Source: Favolaschia claudopus (Eukaryota > Basidiomycota > Agaricomycetes > Agaricales > Mycenaceae). From it: DNA of 64,000 nt. The notes beneath the pieces are model-generated. The model saw only the letters and a list, made by a program, of their open reading frames with translations, was not told the origin of the DNA and searched no databases. Positions 36,181 through 46,389 of this stretch are shown piece after piece. A program made the translations under genes and the position numbers. The DNA is taken from assembly GCA_037176885.1 (NCBI GenBank), contig JAWWNJ010000034.1:434001-498000 (forward strand), given 5' to 3'. Position 1 is the stretch's first letter; each line of letters opens with the position of its first letter.

Positions 36181-37212
36181 TCAGAACGAATCTCGCTGTT
36201 CCCAACCCGGATTATTCGTCCCCACCAGCCCCGTTCCGCCCTCCAAGACCGAGTCGACGGTAAGGTCAAACGACTTGATCTGCGCTCCTTCGTCGGAGGT
36301 AGCCCATACAGCCAAAACCACCGTACTAAAATCGCGATTTGGTCAAAACACAACGGAGAACAAACGATCTTGGCTCACTTTGTGCCTTGATAATCCAAGA
36401 TTCCTTGCGGAACGGGGAACCGACTTTGCGGGCCCAGATTCGCGACGTATCGGCCCATGTTCCACCTAAGCAAGTGATGTTCGGTCGAAGTGTCTCGGGC
36501 GGTCATCGACAACGATAATGACACTTACCCATTCACATAAAGAAACACCCTATACGACCCATCGCCATACAGCGGGAAATTGAACGACATTTTCACATCG
36601 TAGCCCGCCGGAACGTCGAGCGGGAAGGTCGTTCGTAGATATCGTATGCCCGCATTCGCAAAACCCTCTGAGAGTGTGGTAGTGTTCCAAGAGGAGTCGT
36701 CAAAGCCCGGGAGGTGCCAGCCTGCGCGGTCGCCGAAGAAACCGCCTTCGTTCATGATGCCTCGAACGCGATCGGGAAAGCTAGATCCAGGTGACTTGAG
36801 GAGAAGGGTGTGAATGTCGGTATACGCACTCTTGGTACCCGCCTAGCTTTCCTTGGACTTTCCAGGTGGGTTGTGTGGTTGCGTTGAGTAGAAAATAGCC
36901 TGAATACGTGTCGTTGCATTGAATATTTCGAGCCGAAGGGTAGAGTATTACCTTGAATGCCTCGCGGACTCTTGAGCCATTCCGTAAATTCTAGAATGCA
37001 GCTTTACAGTTTTGACTAGTTAATCTTGTTCTGGATTCGTTCTCTGGTCCACACAAGACAGAAGCACTAGGTATGGGTGTGGGCAGCGCTCGGCGCAGTC
37101 CAGGTCGCAGAAGCCGATGGGGTGGCGAAGACTGAACCCAAAATGAGCAGCCCAGACGAGGCGCGTCATCGGCTAACCCACAAAGAAGGCGGCGAATGCT
37201 ATATTAATTTAT

Positions 37213-38409
37213 TTATTTATGAATCTTTGAGGCGTGAGTGACGGCGATGTCCTCTAAGGAACGCCAATACCGCAGGAATGCGTCTGAAGACCAGCGTCCC
37301 ATAGTTCTCACGACGTCTGGGGCTACCCCTGCGAGTAGGAGCTCGGTTGTTCCGCCAATACGGAAGCTATGTCCTGTGAAACGTGGGTACCCAACCCTTC
37401 CCCAAATTTCGTTGCATCTTTGTAGGAACTTTGATTTCGTCAAAATGACCGGGCCGGAGGGAGACGCGAACGAAAAGAGCGGTTGCGATTTCCCGCAGTC
37501 ATTGGCTGCCAAATGTGCTTCCAGGGCTAGCCGTGGGTCCAACGGTGCTGATTGAGGGACCAAAATGACCTCTTCTCCCGCTTTCTTTGTCTTTGTGCGC
37601 GGTAGCCATAGCTTGCTTGCAGCTTTGTTACGTTTTGAACGGGAATAGTGACGAGGTCGTGGGAGATTGGCGCATGCGGCTGTAGAAGTGGAAGTTGGTA
37701 ATAATTCGCCGAGGCGGCATTGCCCCCAAAATGCAACACACGCCACAGCGAATACGGCGATGTCGCGGCAATCTGAAAGGTCGAGCCCTCGGTGCAGTGC
37801 CTGAAGCATAACTGCATCAATAGGTGGGCGGGGAGCTCGCTTGGTGGTTTCTGGTGCCAAATTTTCGACTCCAGCTAGCACATAATGAAGCCGCGCTCCG
37901 CCTTTCCATTCGGCATTCTGTGCGGCATGCCACGCTTTCAGTGCGGCGATGTTGTTGCGTGCCGTTGATCCGGAGTGAATGCCGGCACCAGATGCCGCGA
38001 AGGCACAGAGCACGAACTCGTCGGCAGGGAGTTGAAAATTCAACGGAATCTTCTCGGCAGCGCAGAATGCGTGGAATCTCCCCAGTGCGTGTCCGTAGTT
38101 CGTTAGAGTCGAGGAAGCCCAACCGTGGTGCAAGGCATGGTTGATTGCTGTGATGGCCGGGCTGGATAGGGTGAAATCCGTCGGAATGGTTGGTGAACGG
38201 AGGTGCTGGTTCCAAGGATGAAAGATTTTAGGTACAGGATCGTTACCGATGATGTGTTTGGTCGAAACGGCTCGGTTGGCCTCAGGGGTAATTGTGAGGC
38301 CTTTGGTGCTGTCGGCAGTGGGTGTTGGTAAACGAGTTGTTTTACGAAAGTGCGCTGGCACAGGGCTCTCGTAGAACCCAGGTGAGAGTGTCGCGTTGTG
38401 AGCGCGCAT
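37213..38409 (-). CDS. Tyrosine recombinase of the YR retrotransposon
   Basis: A 398-residue protein. The C-terminal catalytic domain shows the tyrosine-recombinase residues: Arg in WGQCRLGELL (about residue 233), HxxR in GHSFRIGG (about 347-350), and the nucleophile in FLRYWRS (about 381). The N-terminal core-binding region includes WASSTLTNYGHALGRFHAFC. It is expected to integrate the circular cDNA by site-specific recombination in place of a DDE integrase. It begins 127 nt after the RT stop codon. No frameshift or stop is seen. Stop codon near 37213. Confidence 0.9.
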   Translation of the reverse strand: MRAHNATLSPGFYESPVPAHFRKTTRLPTPTADSTKGLTITPEANRAVSTKHIIGNDPVPKIFHPWNQHLRSPTIPTDFTLSSPAITAINHALHHGWASSTLTNYGHALGRFHAFCAAEKIPLNFQLPADEFVLCAFAASGAGIHSGSTARNNIAALKAWHAAQNAEWKGGARLHYVLAGVENLAPETTKRAPRPPIDAVMLQALHRGLDLSDCRDIAVFAVACVAFWGQCRLGELLPTSTSTAACANLPRPRHYSRSKRNKAASKLWLPRTKTKKAGEEVILVPQSAPLDPRLALEAHLAANDCGKSQPLFSFASPSGPVILTKSKFLQRCNEIWGRVGYPRFTGHSFRIGGTTELLLAGVAPDVVRTMGRWSSDAFLRYWRSLEDIAVTHASKIHK

Positions 38410-38536
38410 GGTGGTGGGGGAAGAAATGCTTTGATGGAATTGTATTTAAAGCCTTGGCAGCGATCGCGGTTGAAGTGAACAATTTGAAATATCCTGACAG
38501 GCTAATCACGAGAAGAGATGCACAATAAAAGATATA

Positions 38537-40600
38537 TTAAACGACAAAGCCTTTCATACAGTAAGGAATTTTAAAGGTTGAGGATGCACGGCGAAAGCCC
38601 GGGGCGCGTTCTCCGCGTGAAGGTTTGTCGGCAAGATTAAGTAAGGATGGGACGTAGAAAGTGGATATCCATACAGAATGTATTTGCATGAGAGAAACGA
38701 TTCGCTGAAGCACGCGATTCTGTTCTGAGTTTCGCGATTTGCCGGCTGCGAGGGCGCCAATCACGCCCTCGTTATCTGAACGTACTTGGAAGTGTGTGTT
38801 GGAGTGGCCTTGGTGAATCGCGAACCGAAGTCCGAACTCAACCGCAACCATCTCGGCCCATCCAATCCCGCGTTGGTCAGATTTCCAGCCAGGCAACAGC
38901 TTCCAACGCTGCCAAATGCCGTCGAAAACGATGCCGATACCATATGAGGTCGATGCGTCGACCCAGAATTCTATAGAAGATAGGGAAGGTGGTTTGACGA
39001 GTTTACAGCCGCAGAATGATTGGGCGAGACGTGTTCGCCACCAGGATATGTCGTTGAGGGTGGATGCATTAGGTGTGCGACGTAGGAAAGGTGATGAGTC
39101 GCGAGGAAATGACGATGAAAATTTGGAAATAGATGGGAGACGCGAGCGGCCGTCTGGAACGGCCAAGGAGCAATGTACTAGAGTACCGAGCACAGCTTCG
39201 GCTTCTTTGCAGGTGAATTTTGCTCCCTCAACCCAAGGACGGAGTTTTTCGACGTAACGAGCGGCTTTCTCAGGTGGAATCTGGATTGATTTCTCGGCGA
39301 GATCCCACAAGAAGCCGATGTATTTGAAGGAGGGGGAGAAGGGCCGAGTTTTGGAGCGCTTCCATGGCCAACCTAGCGCGTCGGCGAAAGCATATATATC
39401 GTCGATATCATAACTGAACTTGGGTGGATTATCCGAGATTCGATAGCGGAGGAAGAGGAAATCATCGACCCATTTTTTAATCGGGCCGATGTCGTTCGCC
39501 ATATACAAAGCGGCAATCGCATCTGCGAGGCGTCCGAAGACTCCACTAGAGCTGGAGTTTCCGAATGGGCAGACGTGATCGAGATAATATTTCTCTAGCC
39601 AATGAATGACGAAGAATGGTTGTTGGGAGGGATGGATGGGACATCTACGATATGCGGCGTCGACGTCTAACGTCGCACCTTCTGTTCCTGGAGGAGCGTC
39701 GATTACGAGAAGGACAATTTGGGCGAAGGTGCCCCAGTCACAGGGAAAGTCGTCGACATTGATTTCCGAGTTAACGGATGCGCGAGAGGGGTCGTTGCGG
39801 GGGAATGAGAAATCTTGAACTAGTCTGTATTCGCCCGGGTCGCCTGCTTTTGGCACTAGACCCAGCGGGGAGGTTCGGAAGGGGCCGATGAGATTTTCTA
39901 AACGATTGCGCGAGAAGGGACCCGTGTATCTACGGCCCGCGCGTTCTTTATTAATGTACTGTTCGATGACGGAAGGACAGGCTAAGGAGGAAGAATGATT
40001 GGGAGGGGTGAATGTTTCGGTGATAGTAGAGTGAATGCCCATATGAAAGCCTTCTCGAAGGCCGGTGGGTAAATCAGAGAAAATATCGTAAAGATTAGCC
40101 GCTTTCAAAGCGGATTCCCATTTGTCCGGCAAAAGGGGAGTTATGATGGGGAGGAGATCAGATGGAGACGCAGTTTTGGGCGCAATGAAGGCCGTCTTTT
40201 GCGCCACAAATGGAGCACCAATGCTTGCCCTTGTCGCAGTCAGAACCGCGGGGGCAACCACTGTACCCGTTGAATGAGAAGCAGTACGCGACGCCGTGCT
40301 TATCGCGGCGGTCTTTACCGACGAGAATTGTTGGCTTTCCGTTGACGAGGCGATCTGATGTGCAGGAGCGTGACTTGTGATAATCCTCCTCGGCCGCGCA
40401 GACAAAGCAGCGGAGTTTCTTCGATTTCGAACGAAAGGAATCGGAAGCCTCGCGCTTCCCCGCCTTGTATGGCGAAAAACGCGAGGTTCCAGCGCTAGAG
40501 TCGCGCTCACGGTCATTGTTAGGAGAGGAGGAGTTGCCGGAGGATTTGTTTTCCTTGCGCAGAAGAGCCATGGCGCGTTTAGCGATATGCATAGGCTCAA
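38537..40600 (-). CDS. Reverse transcriptase-RNase H of the YR retrotransposon
   Basis: Open frame of 687 codons. RT motifs are in order: RTSPLGLVPKAGDPGEYRLV (template grip), LDVDAAYRRCPIHP (first catalytic Asp), and WVDDFLFLRY (catalytic DD, about residue 377), followed by FKYIGFLWDL. The RNase H part has FWVDASTSYGIGIV, VAVEFGLRFA, RSDNEGVIGAL and NLADKPSRGE, matching the D-E-D-D pattern. The frame begins without ATG (TTG at 40600; first ATG at about 40516) and overlaps the 3' end of Gag by over 400 nt in another frame. Translation by frameshift or re-initiation is therefore likely. There is no protease or methyltransferase domain. Confidence 0.9.
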   Translation of the reverse strand: MSLCISLNAPWLFCARKTNPPATPPLLTMTVSATLALEPRVFRHTRRGSARLPIPFVRNRRNSAALSARPRRIITSHAPAHQIASSTESQQFSSVKTAAISTASRTASHSTGTVVAPAVLTATRASIGAPFVAQKTAFIAPKTASPSDLLPIITPLLPDKWESALKAANLYDIFSDLPTGLREGFHMGIHSTITETFTPPNHSSSLACPSVIEQYINKERAGRRYTGPFSRNRLENLIGPFRTSPLGLVPKAGDPGEYRLVQDFSFPRNDPSRASVNSEINVDDFPCDWGTFAQIVLLVIDAPPGTEGATLDVDAAYRRCPIHPSQQPFFVIHWLEKYYLDHVCPFGNSSSSGVFGRLADAIAALYMANDIGPIKKWVDDFLFLRYRISDNPPKFSYDIDDIYAFADALGWPWKRSKTRPFSPSFKYIGFLWDLAEKSIQIPPEKAARYVEKLRPWVEGAKFTCKEAEAVLGTLVHCSLAVPDGRSRLPSISKFSSSFPRDSSPFLRRTPNASTLNDISWWRTRLAQSFCGCKLVKPPSLSSIEFWVDASTSYGIGIVFDGIWQRWKLLPGWKSDQRGIGWAEMVAVEFGLRFAIHQGHSNTHFQVRSDNEGVIGALAAGKSRNSEQNRVLQRIVSLMQIHSVWISTFYVPSLLNLADKPSRGERAPGFRRASSTFKIPYCMKGFVV

Positions 40601-42218
40601 GTTCGTTCCAGACCTCGAGGTGGAAGACGCCGGGGTCGATGGCGGTGACTATGGCGCGCTGCCGGATCTGAGAGTCGTATTCGAGGCATAGCGCCCAATT
40701 TTGCGCTCGATTGGGACGATGGAGAATGCCGTTAAAATGATTAAGCCACATGTCGTGCTCTTCGGGAGCGTAAGCTTGAATAAGCTCGAGAAGTCGACCC
40801 CAAGCTTGGAACCATTCGTCAAAGGTGAGGCGTAATTCGCCGTCGACATCGAGCTCGCGAGGGGTCGCAACGACGGAGTTGGAGGCGCTATCAACAAAGA
40901 AGATGTCGTTGAGTTCTTGCTTGGCGGCGGTATTCGCGAAAGCGCAGAATTTGTCGGTTAGGAAATGTAAAGGAATGTGAGCGTCCCAGCCGCGAGGGCC
41001 AGAAATCTTCTTGCGAATGGCGTCAGGGATAAGGTACCCTGCACCGGAAGCCGTGAGGCCGGCGATGCGTTTGGGGCGTCTACGCGAGACAGCGGTGGGT
41101 AGATCCGCAGTTGCGTCTGGACCCGTAGCGGTCGGAGCTGTGAGTCGTCAAAATTAAATATCGTTAGCATCGGTTTGAGATGCGAAGTGTAAATAAGCAA
41201 GTAAAGGCAATGCATGTTCGGTACGAGAATGCTCCTCGAGAGCGGTATGGATTACAGAAAAATTTATGTGACGAAACTCGACAATTGAAAACGAATTGCG
41301 TCGTGAAGTAACCAGGAACATGAGCAGTCGACGTTAACGTGAACGATAAGCAATGCGCCAATTTTTTGCAATTGCGTCAGATCGTCAAAAATTGTGTTAA
41401 TCGTCAAAATTGCGTGAAGACTTTAATGCCCGCGAATCGTGTAGATCCGCAAGCCGTGAACACTCGAGGATCAATGAGATCCTTCAGTCGTCAATCGTTA
41501 AGCGTTAAGATTCGTCAAACATCAAGGAATTTGCAAGCCGTGAAAGGCTGCGGCCATACGGTAGGCGTGAATGGGCGAATCGTGGAGATTCGTTGATCGT
41601 GAAGAAGTCTGATTCGATATATTCACAGATTTTCGACGTGTGCGGTCGCGCAAATATTGCGATTCAAACAAGAATCTTTTATGTGGAAGCGGAAATGCGC
41701 ATGTAAAACACGCAGCATGACCGTGGAGTATGGGAAAGGGGACGGGGAGGGAAATGAAATAGAAGAGAGTAATATTACTCACCGTTGAACAGAGCCCCGA
41801 TTGCTTTATTGAGAATTGCGGGGGGAAGATGTTGAAGAAATTGGAGCTGGGCTTCGCGCTCGGTGAGGTCGTTACCAGGGGGAGGGCCATCGTCCTCGTC
41901 ATCGCCGTTTGGGGGCGGTGGTCCGTGTCCGTCAGGGGACTGAGACCTCTGTGATTCAGGTCCTCCGCCTCCTGAACCTCCCTCAGGAGGGGGGGTGGGA
42001 CTGTGGTGAGAGCGAGCATCCCACTCGAGGCGCTGGTGACGAGGGAAGAGTCGGGCGTAGTCTGGATTGTCCATGTACTGTAGGTTTGCTTCAATGTGGG
42101 CTTTGATCCGCTTGCGAAGTTCGACGACGGAGCCGGTGTTGTCGAGCTGAAACTCGTCGGCGGCGGAAACGAGCTGAGCGCGCTTGAGCTGCGAGACTGT
42201 GGTGTCGAATTGGACCAT
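40158..42218 (-). CDS. Gag-like protein (SAP and CCCH-like zinc finger) with intron
   Basis: ATG at 42218 opens MVQFDTTVSQLKRAQLVSAA, continuing with LDNTGSVVELRKRIKAHIEA, which has the spacing of a SAP DNA-binding motif. A Pro/Gly-rich linker ends at LFNG, where a GTGAGT donor and a CAG acceptor bound an intron of about 645 nt (41139-41783). The downstream frame is in phase (APTATGPDATADLP) and stays open through WDAHIPLHFLTDKFCAFANT and ALCLEYDSQIRQRAIVTAID. The C-terminus has zinc-binding clusters (CFVC...C; CFSFNGYSGCPRGSDCDKGK then HWCSICGAKDGLHC). This is the nucleocapsid-like ORF1 of YR retroelements. An intron inside a retroelement that moves through RNA is unusual. The intron itself holds several short CGTCAAAA-type repeats. 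Confidence 0.8.
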
Positions 42219-42334
42219 TGTGAGATGTGCAGAATGTTCGAAGTGACTTGAATTCGGATTCTGTTCGGAGTGCAGGTGGTGGTTCGGAAGCAGGAGAAGC
42301 TCACCGCCACCTGTCACTCCTCTCACAAGACATC

Positions 42335-42362
42335 GTATCGTCACAGCTGGCTGTCACGATAC
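42335..42362. repeat. Hairpin at the 5' end of the YR element
   Basis: GTATCGTCACAG and CTGTCACGATAC (11 of 12 positions pair) flank a 4-nt loop. It lies at the presumed 5' terminus of the retroelement, so it could mark a recombinase or priming site. Confidence 0.6.
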
Positions 42363-43955
42363 TCCCATAAGATGAATGACCCACGATTTGCACGAGCTTC
42401 TTCCATGCCCATATTGTCTAAATTGAGGTCAATCATTGAACGGTTAACGCGTTTCTTTCAAGTCGTACCATGCACTACAGTAATCACATTTCCACCCTCC
42501 GCCAAAGCACCCTCAGGGAACACGTAAGTCGCGTTCGTCGTTTCGACAATAACCTATCCAATGCCCCGCCGCTCTCAGTCACCGCGAAGAGACAAGCTAG
42601 CAAAGGCTTACATCGGCATTGTTATTGCTGGAATTACCATACGTCGCTCCGAGGAACGCGTCATTTAGCCAGACGCTGCCAGCGAAGGCTGTTCACCTTG
42701 ATTACCCTGTCAATTCTCGAAGAATGAAAGCGTCGTACCTCGACCGCCCGAAATACTCAGATTCACAGCAGTTTCGTGCCCTGTACTGTCAAAATGTCCT
42801 CTCCAGATGACAGGTCCTTCGCAACTTCATGAGAGTCGATATCAGCGTCAACACTAGACGTTCAATTGGCACATACAATCCGTATTCGCAGGCATATAAA
42901 TAGTTCTGCAACGACCAGATCAGCGTTGACTCACAAGGAAGAATGAAAACTCACGTCGCCGTAATACTTGAAGAAAGGATTCGTCGTAGCCGTCTTATTC
43001 GCCACAACCCATCGCGAGTCATCGTAATCCTTTTGAATCTCCGGCAACCCATCCGCAACTTTCCATTCAGCGTTCGTCAGATCTGGAACTTGAATCTGTG
43101 GTAAACTCCCTCCGACAGTGAAGCTCAATACACCGGGAGCTGTCGTCTGGATGTCCGAAACGGGCTGTCCGTTCCAAGACGCAGAAGTAATAGATTCAGG
43201 AACGTACGCCGTGACTTGCGTGGATGAGCTTGTATCTCCCCACAAATCGATCGTCGTCGAGCCTTCACCGGAAATGCTTGCATTGCGAAGAAGATCGGGC
43301 CCATGGACGAGGACAGTTTGGTTGGAAGATGTCAGGAAGAAGGTCGACCCGTCCGCGCCCGGAATGATTGGTGCAAACAAATTGTCCATGGATTGTGTAT
43401 CGCCCAGAAAGAGTATACTCGAGTCGGTGAGCACTCTGCCCAGCTGATTCTGTGACGCAGAGAAGGTGAAGGTAGTGTAGTTCGGTACACTGTTCGAAGG
43501 CTCGAGGTTGACATGCATCTGGCCTCCGCCAGTCAGAGATGAGAACGAGGACGATACAGTGAATCCTTTGAGGTTGAGCAACACTTCATATGAATGGTCG
43601 GCGGGTCCGTGGAGGACGAAGACGTCGCGGTTGCCTATAACGCCCGAATAGAATAAGGTCGCTGTGCTGTATAAGATCCTGCTCGATCCCATGATGTGGT
43701 CTGTTATGACGGCGCGCGACTGTCTTCCCTGCAGTTCGATATTCAAGTCACCGGTTTGTGGGACGGTGAAGTTGCCAGCAGAAGTTGAGATTCGAACTTT
43801 GGCTTCTACCGTGGCGCTACAGTTTTACCGTCAGACCGATTTTTGTATGCATACGGCTTGAAGTTAGAAGCTTACTTGGAACTCGTCTTGGTTTGGCGAA
43901 CGACGTAGAAAGCTGGCTTGACATTGAGGTCCGTCGAAGAGCCCTCCAAATTTCT

Positions 43956-44452
43956 TAGTCTGAAACTACTGGCAGCTGTCATCCAGGACCTCGGATTTTG
44001 ATGTGACATGTCACAATTCTCACGTCCGGATTGGGACGCAAGTCTTCGTTTGGCCACCTTTTCTGAGTTTGTACGCATATTTGCAGTTTGAATACGGTTA
44101 GATAGCCTAGCAGAGATAGTAGCCGCTTACTGTGACAGTAGACATGCAAAAACGACGGAGCTTTCAACGAGATATCAAAATTGGTTGAACTCACACTTCC
44201 TATCAATATTCGTGTCCTGAGCGGATAAAAATTGGTACAGAATGGTTCAGTAGTGTCTCTGCAATGGTTTATGGATTTAAAATGCTCGTAGGTCTTGGGC
44301 AATAGCAAAATCGTCCGGATTTGGGCGTGTGAACCGGCACGTGTGTCACGAAAATCCGAGGTCCTGGATGACAGGTGCCATCAAGTTCAGACTCTATATA
44401 AAAAGATTTATCGACTATCATAAATCTTATAGAGTCTGACTTGGTGAGACTA
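43956..44452. mobile_element. 497-bp non-autonomous element in a GH35 exon (9-bp TSD)
   Basis: A perfect 9-bp direct repeat, CAAATTTCT (plus strand), flanks the insert at 43947-43955 and 44453-44461. Ends are TAGTCT and AGACTA. Inside lies a long inverted repeat: CTGTCATCCAGGACCTCGGA at about 43976 and its complement at about 44355-44375. A strong hairpin sits at 44389-44438. No ORF. A 9-bp duplication is typical of Mutator-like transposases. Removing the insert and one repeat copy restores the GH35 exon reading ELRNLEGSSTDLNV. Confidence 0.9.
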
Positions 44453-46389
44453 CAAATTTCTGAGTTCTGTAACGAAGACATCTGGATTGTCGGTATATTT
44501 ACTCGAGCTATTTCCTGTTCGAATGGTAGTCAGGTAAATCGAGAAAATATAAACAAGCGAGTTACCGAGGATGGTATTCCTAACCAAATCGTACTCAACA
44601 CTGCGAATAAAAGTTCCAATATTCTTCAGTTCGTGCCATTTGGACGTCAGAGTACGGTCTTCGGCGATGGCGGCGCCGTAGTCGTCTAGAATAATAGATA
44701 TCAGATTTCTCGAAAACAAATCAGACTATACTCACAGGAAGTATATACTCCGGGGAATGGGAACTGTAAGAATAATTCCGTATGAGCCATGAGGGCAAAA
44801 ACTCAGAGGGGAACTCACGAAGCCCCAGCTAGTTCCTCCGAATGTCATCTATCGCAGAAGCTCGCGTCAGCACAAGGAGATAAAGAAGAAGGAGAATAAT
44901 ATACATAGATGTTATTAAATGTTACGCCGGTCGCCATTTGATTCAAGTAATAAACTTGCTCAAAGTCGGAGCCTGTGAGGATATTGCAGTCCGTATATTG
45001 CTGTTGATTATCAATCGCAATTAATGCCCCCCGAAGTGTTGAAGCAACTCCCGGCTTACCGGTGAATTCGGGCCCCATCCGAGCTGCACAAAAATATCAG
45101 AAACTGAAGAATATTTACTGGTCCAGAAGAAGACAACGTACGAAGCTCCCGCCCTGAAACTCTGGAATTGTGAATGGCTGGCTGGGGCTCGTGGCAAGAT
45201 GATAGTTCCAGTTGTCCACGGGGAAGTCGCTCCATAGGCGAGGCGTCGCGCAGGAACCCTTGAATAATTCAGGGAGGAAGGTGAATGCAATGCGAGATAT
45301 ATATATCCACCTGAGGGTAGGAGTCCAAGCCATAGACGTCTACGTCTCCGATGCAGAGATTGCCTATCCCCGGTGCGAAGTTTTGGCCCTGGTAGGAGTC
45401 GTTGCTTACTGTAGGACTGTGAACGCAATGAAACAAGGGGGACTTTCCCAAAAACTCACTCAGAGGCAACACGATACCCAGCTCGTTCAGAATATCCTCG
45501 AGAGCTTGCATGTACTGATTTTTTGTCACTGGGTTCGGTGTCGCAAAGTTTGTGTTGTTGGTATATTCGTTGTCAACCTAGAGGTAATCCTCTTGAGATT
45601 CCGAGCAATGCGACTTAAAACGACCAAACTAACCTGGACGAGAATGATTGGTCCTCCTTCTGTGACTTGATGTCGCTGGATAATGTCTGTAGCACTGCGG
45701 TAATAGTCCTGGTAGGACTCATAGTAGTCCGAGTCGTTTGAACGAAGGAAGCCGGCAATGTTGGTAACTCGGCCAGGAATACCGCCAGCGGATGTCTCGC
45801 CTGAAAATTCAACATGTTTATGAAACCGGAAACAAAATCGTACTGCATGAACTCACCGTTGATATATGGCCCGTGTCGAGCGACGACCCAAAGACCGACC
45901 TCTTTCGCCATTTCAATGAACCGCTCGAAGTCTCGGTACCCCTCCCACTCTACTTTGCCTTCGCTGGGATTTGTAGCTCCCCAGTGAACGTAGCAAGATA
46001 CCTGGTCAAGATTCAGTTCGATACCAAGATAGTACATTGTCAACAAACGAACTCCATTGAAACCGCCTGCTTTAAGCTTTTGAAGGACATCACGCCAAAG
46101 GTCCGGTGCCTGTGTCGTCAAATCAATCGCACACCAAGGTCAAGGTCAAAACACTTACTGGCAACCTCCAAAAATGAAACTCTGCACTCCATCCAAATAT
46201 TCTTTGTCCTTTCACGATAAACGACTTGCTGTCCCACTGTACATCCGTCGTACCCGAGTTTTGCTGTCTAGTCCACACTCGACCGAGGGAATTTTTTGGG
46301 CTTGTTCGCGGTGCACTGGCACCAGCAGTAACTCCGAGAATATGCTGTAGAGCGCAAATGCACAGCGATAGATGGGTCAAAAGACGCAT

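Larger units (their letters stand above)
37025..42370 (-). mobile_element. YR retrotransposon (Ngaro/DIRS-like), about 5.3 kb
   Basis: Three ORFs lie in the order Gag (40158-42218), RT-RNase H (38537-40600) and tyrosine recombinase (37213-38409), all on the minus strand. This is the layout of tyrosine-recombinase retrotransposons. No methyltransferase is seen, which favours Ngaro over DIRS1. All three frames appear intact, so the element may be recent. It sits inside an intron of GH35 in the same orientation. Ends are approximate: I place them where the flanking sequence would make a normal short intron. I found no target-site duplication, and the split direct repeats expected for Ngaro were not identified. 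An imperfect 12-bp hairpin (42335-42362) lies at the 5' end. Confidence 0.85.
36181..46389 (-). pseudogene. GH35 beta-galactosidase, interrupted by two mobile elements
   Basis: Secreted beta-galactosidase A-type gene. ATG at 46389 with signal peptide (MRLLTHLSLCICALQHILGV). Catalytic exons read FGWSAEFHFWRLP, AGGFNGV-SCYVHWGATNP and RHGPYIN-GETSAGGIPG. The family signature is GGPIILVQ-VDNEY; the Glu after Asn, the usual acid/base position, is kept, and the usual preceding Glu is Asp. Middle domains continue (IAEDRTLTSKWHELKNIGTF, LNVKPAFYVVRQT). The last domains (LYGDGSYRVFLYVNG, NNPGWEQRDSF, TGA at 36181-36183) match beta-galactosidase jelly rolls. A 497-bp element breaks the exon reading FVTELRNL. 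A 5394-bp intron (36991-42384) holds a retroelement; exons either side keep phase (EEARAN to QFTEWLKSPRGIQG). Almost certainly inactive unless the exon insertion is removed. Confidence 0.85.
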
